Source: an uncultured Phycisphaerales bacterium (GTDB lineage: Bacteria; Planctomycetota; Phycisphaerae; Phycisphaerales; SM1A02). Taken from it: a stretch of 7,582 nucleotides of DNA. This document shows, piece after piece, positions 1 to 5,236 of this stretch. Numbering within the stretch: the stretch's first letter is position 1; every line of letters starts with the position of its first letter. The notes beneath the pieces are model-generated. The model worked only from the letters and a program-made list of their open reading frames with translations. It was not told the DNA's origin and did no database searches. The DNA is taken from contig CAMPIL010000174.1 of the NCBI GenBank assembly GCA_946886375.1, forward strand, positions 1 through 7,582, in the 5' to 3' direction. The position numbers and the translations under genes are program-made.

Positions 1-142
1 CATCACCGCATGAGGGCCCCTGAATGATGTGGGTGACTTCGTACCGGCAGGGAACACCGGACTGGGCCGAACAGGGCGCGGCGAAGGCAAGAGTTGCCGC
101 CGCGATAAGCGCTCGGAATGAGTGCGATGATCGCTTTGCCGT
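1..142 (-). CDS. N-terminal fragment of a secreted protein, start codon unresolved
   Basis: Reading the minus strand from 142 to the left edge gives about 47 residues shaped like an export signal. A basic stretch (AKRSSHSFR) is followed by a hydrophobic core (ALIAAATLAFAAP) and a plausible signal peptidase I site (CSA|QS). The mature part begins VPCRYEVTHIIQGPSCG and is cut by the edge. From memory, similar Cys-x-Tyr-x-Val-Thr starts occur in secreted planctomycete proteins with HAF-type repeats, but too little is present to assign a family. The natural start position, 140-142, reads ACG rather than ATG. The nearest in-frame ATG is at 278-280, with GTG at 242-244 and TTG at 272-274; these would give an implausibly long N-terminal region. 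The frame stays open back to 280. It could use a rare start, be a pseudogene with a mutated start, or contain a base error. Another open frame beginning at 183 lacks a signal peptide and looks less protein-like. Confidence 0.5.
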
Positions 143-543
143 TCCGCCAGGATGCGGTCGCTGTCGGATGGTTCCCCAATCATTCAGCCAGAACCGCCTG
201 TTGCAAAGACCATGCCTCGCGATCTGCCGGACTGCAAGACCCACATTGCCGAATTGATCTCTTTTAACTCGCAATTGCATATTTGGGATTCCGGTGGAGT
301 GCAGGCGACAATTTGGACCGGGGACAGGGCAGTTCAATGGAATATGCCGCATCCAAGCCGATCCTGCGCAAGAAACTGGAAATTGTCAGCAAATCCGAAA
401 ATTCACCGTCCGCCCGGGTTCATCCAATGGCGCTTTGCGATTTTTCCGAAACGCCTCCAGCATCGCGGAGACATCAAGATCGCACGGCACGAAACATTGC
501 AAGTTCGGTGTTGCGATCTTGCGGACCTTCTTTGCGTGTCGGG
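143..543. other. Intergenic stretch without a convincing gene
   Basis: About 400 bases lie between the left-edge secreted protein and the end of the DUF1573 gene. Open frames on the plus strand cross this stretch and run antisense into the DUF1573 gene; their translations have no recognisable domain, signal peptide or membrane segment. The 255-290 segment is richer in A and T than its surroundings and could hold the promoter of the leftward secreted-protein gene, but no clear -35/-10 pair is visible. The only strong structure is the inverted repeat at 475-521. Confidence 0.5.
475..521. terminator. Inverted repeat downstream of the DUF1573 gene, possible terminator
   Basis: CAAGATCGCA (475-484) is the exact reverse complement of TGCGATCTTG (512-521), a 10-bp perfect stem around a 27-base loop. 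Inside the loop a shorter pairing (CACGAA with TTCGGTG, one bulge) could extend the fold. It begins about 22 bases past the stop of the leftward DUF1573 gene. There is no uridine run on either side, so it is not a classical intrinsic terminator. It may end or protect the transcript, or be a small structured element. Confidence 0.35.
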
Positions 544-1665
544 TTACCGCACGCTTGGATCGCTGTCGCGAATCACGCCTGCGATTGGGAGTTCGATCTG
601 CTCTTCGCCCGGCACGGTGGTGTGCACGGCCACTGTGCCTTGCGCCAGCGAGCGCAATGTGTCGCCGGTTGCGGTCATGATGATGTCGTAGGCGTATGGC
701 GACACCTTCACGACATCCACTCGCGTGCCGGGAATGTCGCTGAGGATGACTACCGCGGAGCGCACTTCAAATGGTTCGCCGTTGGCGCTTTTCAGGCGGA
801 TGGTGCGGCTGAATCGCTCGCCGGGTTTTGCGCCGAAGCGAAACGTATCGGGCTCTGCGCGCAGGTTGCCGAAGATCTGGCCTTGAATGCGCGTCTTGGA
901 GGTGTGGGCGATGGGCTGGGCATCCGGCGCGGGCTTTCCCGACGCGGTGACGTCGATCCACGAGAACAATCCGCCCCAAGGCGTTGAGGAATCAACCACC
1001 AGGTCAATGATGCGCGCGGTTTGCCCCGCGGCCGCCGGCCGCAGCACAGCATGAACGTGCGGGTTCGACGTCGTGATGGATTGAATCGTGAAGTTCGGGT
1101 CTGGCGGGCAGGATACGGAAACCGCAAACGTATGTTCCGACTGATACGCCAGCACGCCGGTGTTCAGGATTCGAGGCTGCACATCAAGGAACGCCTGCAC
1201 GTTGGCCAGCAGTTGCAGGCGCACGAATGGTTCGGAACTATCGGTTCGTGCGTTGGAGAACACGTTGATCAAACTCGGCGTGTTGCCGGCGCCGGTGGGC
1301 TTGAACGTGATGTCGAGGTGACCGCGCTCGCCGGGCTGGTACTGGTTCTTTTCAAGTTTGGATGAAGTGCACGAGCAGGAGGTATTAACTTTTTCGATGA
1401 CCAGCGGCTGATCGCCTGTGTTGGTGAATTGGAACGAGACGCTGGCGCTCTGGGTCTCACTCATCGTGCCAAGATCGTGAACCGTCTTGTCAAAGGTGAT
1501 CCGTGGTCCGGGAGCGAGTGTGATGTTCGAGACCGCCGCTTGTCGGGCCGTGTTGGGCGCAGTGGTGGTGGTCGGCGTTCCGGGCGGCGACGAAGGCCGG
1601 TCGCAACCTTGAGCCACGACGGCCGCTGCGATCAACAGAATCCACGATGTCGATTGGGTCTTCAT
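544..1665 (-). CDS. DUF1573 domain lipoprotein
   Basis: This 373-residue protein begins with a lipoprotein signal: MKTQSTSWILLIAAAVVAQG, then Cys21 in a lipobox-like VAQGC, so it is probably lipid-anchored outside the cytoplasmic membrane. A Ser/Pro/Thr-rich tether follows (about 24-45). Residues 55-135 match the DUF1573 pattern: a Phe-Asp...His-Asp-Leu-Gly start, the phrase FQFTNTGDQPLVIEKV, then the hallmark TSCSCT (95-100), and PGERGHLDITFKP. Two further beta-sandwich-like stretches follow (about 155-265 and 266-365); the last starts LRAEPDTFRFG, a common arrangement in planctomycete members. The family is thought to form immunoglobulin-like folds related to ASH/HYDIN domains, and its role is unknown. 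The start is supported by the signal peptide. It diverges from the methyltransferase; the CAT of its start and an upstream plus-strand ATG share bases at 1664-1665. No Shine-Dalgarno is seen. Confidence 0.9.
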   Translation of the reverse strand: MKTQSTSWILLIAAAVVAQGCDRPSSPPGTPTTTTAPNTARQAAVSNITLAPGPRITFDKTVHDLGTMSETQSASVSFQFTNTGDQPLVIEKVNTSCSCTSSKLEKNQYQPGERGHLDITFKPTGAGNTPSLINVFSNARTDSSEPFVRLQLLANVQAFLDVQPRILNTGVLAYQSEHTFAVSVSCPPDPNFTIQSITTSNPHVHAVLRPAAAGQTARIIDLVVDSSTPWGGLFSWIDVTASGKPAPDAQPIAHTSKTRIQGQIFGNLRAEPDTFRFGAKPGERFSRTIRLKSANGEPFEVRSAVVILSDIPGTRVDVVKVSPYAYDIIMTATGDTLRSLAQGTVAVHTTVPGEEQIELPIAGVIRDSDPSVR

Positions 1666-1674
1666 GAGTCAAAA

Positions 1675-1680
1675 ATTATG
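1675..1680 (-). promoter_or_regulatory. Possible -10 element for the DUF1573 gene
   Basis: On the minus strand this hexamer reads CATAAT, one base from TATAAT, within an AT-rich patch that stands out from the GC-rich surroundings. It sits only about 9 bases before the start codon at 1665, so transcription would begin at or within a few bases of the ATG, giving a leaderless or nearly leaderless mRNA. That fits the lack of a ribosome binding site. No good -35 hexamer lies about 17 bases upstream, so the call is weak. Confidence 0.28.
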
Positions 1681-1699
1681 CAAGGTCGCGGGAGTGATT

Positions 1700-1766
1700 G
1701 CCCATACGCCAAAACGGCCGAAACTGTTCGCATGGCCTGTCGCCCATACGATGCACCATCGTATGG
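1700..1766. promoter_or_regulatory. Operator-like palindrome and CCATACG repeats in the divergent promoter region
   Basis: CCATACGATG (1744-1753) and CATCGTATGG (1757-1766) form a perfect 10-bp inverted repeat around a CAC spacer. The half-site also occurs upstream as GCCCATACG at 1700-1708, repeated at 1742-1750, exactly 42 bases apart, close to four helical turns. Such spacing suits cooperative binding by a regulator between divergent genes. The palindrome also contains both likely start codons of the methyltransferase (1751-1753 and 1763-1765), so an mRNA hairpin could alternatively control its translation. The regulator is unknown. Confidence 0.45.
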
Positions 1767-2479
1767 CATGGATTACAGGCAGGCGCATTCATCCGGAGTT
1801 GATGGACGATCCGGACGCCGACCGCGTGGAACTCGATCGCGCGCTGGGCTATCTTCGCGCGGTGAATCGGCGATTAGGCGGCGCGAGCCTCGCACTGCGC
1901 CAGTTCAAGCAATGGGCCCGCCGCTGGCCCGCCGATCGAACGATTCGCGTGCTGGACGTGGGGACAGGCTCGGCGGACATTCCACTAGCCATTGCGGAAT
2001 GGGCGCGAGGCGCGGGCCATCGCGTGCATGTCACCGGAATCGACCTGCATCAGACCACGGTGGACCTGGCGCGGCGCTGCATCGGCGATCGCGAGGATAT
2101 CGAGATCATCCAAGCCGACGCATTGACGCTGACCGACCGTTTTGAAGCCAACGCCTTCGACTACGCGCACGCGGGGCTGTTTCTTCATCATCTCAACGAC
2201 GTGCAGGTGATGACGGTGCTGCGGATGATGGACCGGCTGGCGAGCCGGGGCGTGATCTGGAATGACCTGATTCGCGGCGTGCCTGGGAAACTGGGGGTGC
2301 GCGTGCTGATGGCGTGGCCCGGCGTGCCGAAGATGGTCCGGCACGATGCGGTGGTCAGCGTGGCGGCGGGATTCACCAGGCGCGAAGCGCTGGACCTGGC
2401 GCGACGCGCCGGACTCGCCAACATCCGCATGCACTCGCGCCTGTTCTATCGTTTCGCGCTGGTCAGCGAGAAAGGCTGA
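1763..2479 (+). CDS. Class I SAM-dependent methyltransferase
   Basis: From the start at 1763 (MAWITGRRIHPELMDDPDAD) this is a 238-residue soluble protein with a Rossmann-type methyltransferase core. Motif I is VLDVGTGSAD, the glycine-rich SAM-binding loop, about 63-72 residues in. The acidic residue for the SAM ribose is in TGIDLHQ, adenine contact is likely at QADAL, and motif IV is around FDYAHAGLFLHHL. A conserved WNDLIRG and a C-terminal FTRREALDLARRAGL helix are typical of UbiE-like family members of unknown substrate. The frame continues upstream to an ATG at 1664, but those residues (SQKLCKVAG...) do not resemble the family and overlap the divergent gene's start, so 1763, or 1751, is preferred. 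No Shine-Dalgarno is visible for either. It stands alone between a divergent and a convergent gene, so the methyl acceptor cannot be inferred. The family call is firm; the start is less so. Confidence 0.85.
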   Translation: MAWITGRRIHPELMDDPDADRVELDRALGYLRAVNRRLGGASLALRQFKQWARRWPADRTIRVLDVGTGSADIPLAIAEWARGAGHRVHVTGIDLHQTTVDLARRCIGDREDIEIIQADALTLTDRFEANAFDYAHAGLFLHHLNDVQVMTVLRMMDRLASRGVIWNDLIRGVPGKLGVRVLMAWPGVPKMVRHDAVVSVAAGFTRREALDLARRAGLANIRMHSRLFYRFALVSEKG

Positions 2480-2511
2480 GCGCGTGCGGCATCCGCCCAG
2501 CGACGCGGCTC
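2478..2511. terminator. Stem-loop between convergent stop codons, possible bidirectional terminator
   Basis: The 30-base gap between the convergent methyltransferase and helical-protein genes can fold. GAGCGCG (2478-2484) pairs with CGC plus GCTC (2504-2511, one bulged G), enclosing a smaller GCGG-CAT-CCGC hairpin (2486-2496). The stem includes bases of both stop codons. No T-run flanks it, so it would not be a standard intrinsic terminator. GC-rich DNA forms such stems easily. Confidence 0.3.
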
Positions 2512-5074
2512 ATTCGAGCCACTCGTCATAGGGCGAGGATTTCTTGGGCTGCGGCAACCCGCCGAGGCGGCGAATGTGGTCTTCGGAAAGCAATGCCTTG
2601 AGTTTGTCGATGGTGCGCAGGTTCAGTTCATTGCGCTCGAACTTCAGGCCCGCGATCTTTTCCTGACGCTCCTGCCAATCCTTCCACTGGTCGGCTTCAT
2701 ATCCTGCCATGAAGTTGGGGGCCTGCGTGCCGGCGGTGATCTGCACCATCTGCTCGCACAGCCGGTCGTACGCGGGACGGTATTCGGCGGCAAGGTCGCT
2801 CAGCCGCCGCTGCTGTTCCGGGCCAAGGTCCTGGAATTTCTGCGCTTCGATCAGCCGTTGATCGACCGAGAGTTGATCGTTGTAGATTTTGGGAAACGCG
2901 CGTCGGTTGTACGCGTTGCGAACGCCGCGCGCGGTTTCCGCAGGCAGCGCCGCCAGAACACGCTCCAGCGATTCATGATTCAGGCGCGTGAGCGCGGCGT
3001 TGCTCTGGTTCAGGCGCTTGCTGGGCTCGGCGATGATCTCCTGATATCGCGCCGCCTGCTTCATTGCGTTTTCATCCGATTCCTGGCGTGCCTTGACCGA
3101 CTCGGCCTGCCAGGTCTCCTGCGCCCGCTGCAGAGTCAATGACGCGTCGAACCGCTCGCGGAACGCCGCGGTCGCCGCCTCCTCGTACTTGACCAGTTCG
3201 GTTTCGATGGCGACGCGGTCCTCATCGCTCAGCGGCTGCCTGAGCAGAAATTGCGAAAGGTCGATGGTGGATTCGCTGGACCCGCCGAACCATCCGCCCA
3301 TCATGTCGTGGCCGCGCGTGTAGCCGAAGCGCTCGCGCATCATCCGCACCCGATGCATCAGCGGAAGCTGTGGCTCCTCCAGCACGGCCATTTCCACGTC
3401 GTCGAAAAACGCCGTGTCCGTCCCCCGGATAGCGTCGAGGGCGGAATCGCGCAGTCGGTGCACCTGCTCTATCACATCGGTTGTGGGGCCGGTTGTCCCC
3501 TGCGAATCCTCATCAAAGTGCCACATGCCCTGCGCGGCCTTGGTCAGCGGCGCGACGGCGGCTTCCTGCATCGTCTTCCACGATTCCAGATAGGTCGCGT
3601 GCAACTGGTTGAGCACGGTGCGCTGCTCATCGGAAAGTTTGAGCATTTCGGTCATGTTCGAAAGATCGCGCTGGCTGATCGCGGCCGGCAGGAACTGGTC
3701 GCCACTCCACGCCTGAATCGCGTCGTCGGTGGCGCCCTCGGCGTCACCGTTGGAATCGGCTGATTCCGCCTCAGCGCGAGCCTCGGCGGCCTTGGCCATC
3801 GCCGCCTGCATCGCCGCGTTGGGGCCAACCGCGCCTCGATCACTTGAAGGCGTGAGATCGGCGATCTTTTTTGCCAGTTCCGTCCCCAGCGCAGCGTTCA
3901 CCGCGGCCACCGCCATCTCCGTCGCCTCCAGGACCTTCGCCTGGTAGTCGGTGAGTTTCTGGTGATGATCCTTCATCTTCTCGGAGTTGAAATCGAAGGG
4001 CGAGAACTCCTTGCGCGAGTTGTCCACCAGCGCGACGACTTCCTCGGCGATTCGGTCGATCTTCCGCTGAGCCTCATCGCGGGCCGCGACGATCAGGTCG
4101 CGCTGCTCGGCGGTCAGTTGCTCCAGTTTGAGCGCTGCTTTGAAAAAGGGCGATTCTCCGCCGAAGGTGAACCCCGCTTCGGGATAGGCCTGCGTGTAGT
4201 AGCGGTCGCGAAGCGTGCGCGCGGTTTCGGCATCCAGCAGCGGGGCGAGGGACTTGTACGTTCGATGGTTCAACTCGGCGATCTTCGCGGTGAGTTCCAG
4301 GCCTTCCATCGTGATGTCGCGCCAGATCTGCTGCATGACCTCTCCCAGCTTCTGGGCGGTCTCTGGATCGGACATGCTTTGCTCGGTGAAGCCCTGCTGC
4401 TCCAGGGCGTCGAACATGCGCAGCATCATCGTGGTCGAGGCTTCATTCAACTTGTCCAGCGATGAGGTCAGTTTGCCTTCGTACTGCCCCATCATGGGAT
4501 CGATGGTTTGCAGTCGTTCCGGCGTGACTTCGATGTCCTGCAGCACTTCGCTCAGGTCCACCGCGCGGTTGCCGGTCATCCACATCATCTGGTTGCTGGT
4601 GTAGCGGGTGCGCTGGCGCGCCATGCGGACGCGGGGCATCATCGCCATCTGATCCTCGGTGAGCGTGGACTGCATCTGGTCGAACATGCGATTGTCCAGC
4701 GCCGCGATCTTGTTGTTGAGGTGATCCAGTTTCTTCAGGAAGGTTTCGATGACCTGCCGCTTGGGCATCACCATGCCCCCTTGCATGGAGCGCATTTCCT
4801 TGAGGAACTCGGCGATTTCGCCTTCACGCAGCGAGCGGAATTCCTGCTTGTACTGGTCGTGAATCATCTGAGCCGCCTGCCGCTGCGAATCGCTCAGGCG
4901 CAGGCGGTCGGCGTAGCCCTTGAGTTCATGCGTCGTGATGGGATCAGGCAGCGCGCCCGACGTGCCTTGCGCCAGGCTTGCGGAATTGGCGGAGAACACA
5001 ATTACGCATGCCATGACCAAAGCCAGGCGATGCAGCATGGTGCGCAACGATGCGACAGGTGTGATGTGATTCAT
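2510..5074 (-). CDS. Exported helical protein with duplicated LTXXQ-like hairpin units (854 aa)
   Basis: The protein starts with a signal peptide (basic residues near 11-16, hydrophobic core about 17-30, likely cut after SLA at 35), so it should act outside the cytoplasm. The rest looks almost entirely alpha-helical and charged, with no membrane segment. Residues about 43-407 and 462-840 are two copies of one region, joined by an Ala/Glu/Asp-rich linker. Each copy has three hairpin units with a [LT]S/TxxQ-like motif: LRLSDSQR, IEVTPER and LEQLTAEQR in the first; LKLSDEQR, PLSDEDR and LGPEQQR in the second. This recalls Spy/CpxP (LTXXQ) periplasmic proteins, which are far shorter. The mature protein has one cysteine, at 773. 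A start at Met13 is also possible. It follows a paralogue on the same strand with a 149-base gap. Function is unknown; a chaperone-like, metal-sensing or structural envelope role would be a guess. Confidence 0.85.
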   Translation of the reverse strand: MNHITPVASLRTMLHRLALVMACVIVFSANSASLAQGTSGALPDPITTHELKGYADRLRLSDSQRQAAQMIHDQYKQEFRSLREGEIAEFLKEMRSMQGGMVMPKRQVIETFLKKLDHLNNKIAALDNRMFDQMQSTLTEDQMAMMPRVRMARQRTRYTSNQMMWMTGNRAVDLSEVLQDIEVTPERLQTIDPMMGQYEGKLTSSLDKLNEASTTMMLRMFDALEQQGFTEQSMSDPETAQKLGEVMQQIWRDITMEGLELTAKIAELNHRTYKSLAPLLDAETARTLRDRYYTQAYPEAGFTFGGESPFFKAALKLEQLTAEQRDLIVAARDEAQRKIDRIAEEVVALVDNSRKEFSPFDFNSEKMKDHHQKLTDYQAKVLEATEMAVAAVNAALGTELAKKIADLTPSSDRGAVGPNAAMQAAMAKAAEARAEAESADSNGDAEGATDDAIQAWSGDQFLPAAISQRDLSNMTEMLKLSDEQRTVLNQLHATYLESWKTMQEAAVAPLTKAAQGMWHFDEDSQGTTGPTTDVIEQVHRLRDSALDAIRGTDTAFFDDVEMAVLEEPQLPLMHRVRMMRERFGYTRGHDMMGGWFGGSSESTIDLSQFLLRQPLSDEDRVAIETELVKYEEAATAAFRERFDASLTLQRAQETWQAESVKARQESDENAMKQAARYQEIIAEPSKRLNQSNAALTRLNHESLERVLAALPAETARGVRNAYNRRAFPKIYNDQLSVDQRLIEAQKFQDLGPEQQRRLSDLAAEYRPAYDRLCEQMVQITAGTQAPNFMAGYEADQWKDWQERQEKIAGLKFERNELNLRTIDKLKALLSEDHIRRLGGLPQPKKSSPYDEWLE

Positions 5075-5223
5075 GGCGATGCGTCCACAGGCAGGTGCGA
5101 TGGCGATGCGGTCCGATGACTTGTTGGGAACGGCGCACGCGAACTTGCGGCGGCGCAGCGCGACCGCAAACTTGCAACAGTGTACCGTCGCGTGTCTTCG
5201 ATTGGCCGATCAAGAACGGATGT
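5075..5223 (-). promoter_or_regulatory. Gap between the two paralogues with short direct repeats
   Basis: This 149-base spacer holds two pairs of short direct repeats, both offset by 27 bases: ATGGCGATGCG at 5073-5083 and 5100-5110, and CGC(G/A)AACTTGC at 5138-5148 and 5165-5175. They could be protein-binding sites or remnants of local duplication. No convincing -35/-10 pair or ribosome binding site for the downstream gene is seen, so whether it has its own promoter or is read through from the upstream paralogue is open. Confidence 0.25.
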
Positions 5224-5236
5224 TCAGCCGTTCTTG
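5211..5236 (-). terminator. Hairpin spanning the stop codon of the upstream paralogue
   Basis: CAAGAACGG (5211-5219) and CCGTTCTTG (5228-5236) form a perfect 9-bp stem with an 8-base loop. Read on the minus strand, the first arm is the last three sense codons and the loop contains the TGA. No T-run follows, so it resembles a 3'-end stabilising or attenuating hairpin more than a Rho-independent terminator. It could adjust expression of the downstream paralogue. Confidence 0.4.

Noticed and set aside
152..987. Overlapping plus-strand open frames of 179 and 234 codons
   Set aside because: Both run into the antisense of the well-supported DUF1573 gene, overlap each other in different frames, and show no recognisable domain.
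1719..1730. CGAAACTGTTCG, resembling an SOS (LexA) box
   Set aside because: The arms CGAA and TTCG are only four bases apart, unlike the Bacillus-type box, and it does not fit the E. coli CTG-N10-CAG form either. Neither neighbouring gene is a known SOS gene.
1664..1762. Upstream extension of the methyltransferase to the ATG at 1664
   Set aside because: The added 33 residues do not resemble the family, the start would overlap the divergent gene's start codon, and the stretch contains the palindrome and repeated half-sites expected of a regulatory region.
3768..3813. Ala/Glu-rich stretch of the 854-residue protein considered as a repeat or coiled-coil domain
   Set aside because: It is a low-complexity linker between the two duplicated halves, with no regular period, and is replaced by a Gly-rich linker in the paralogue.
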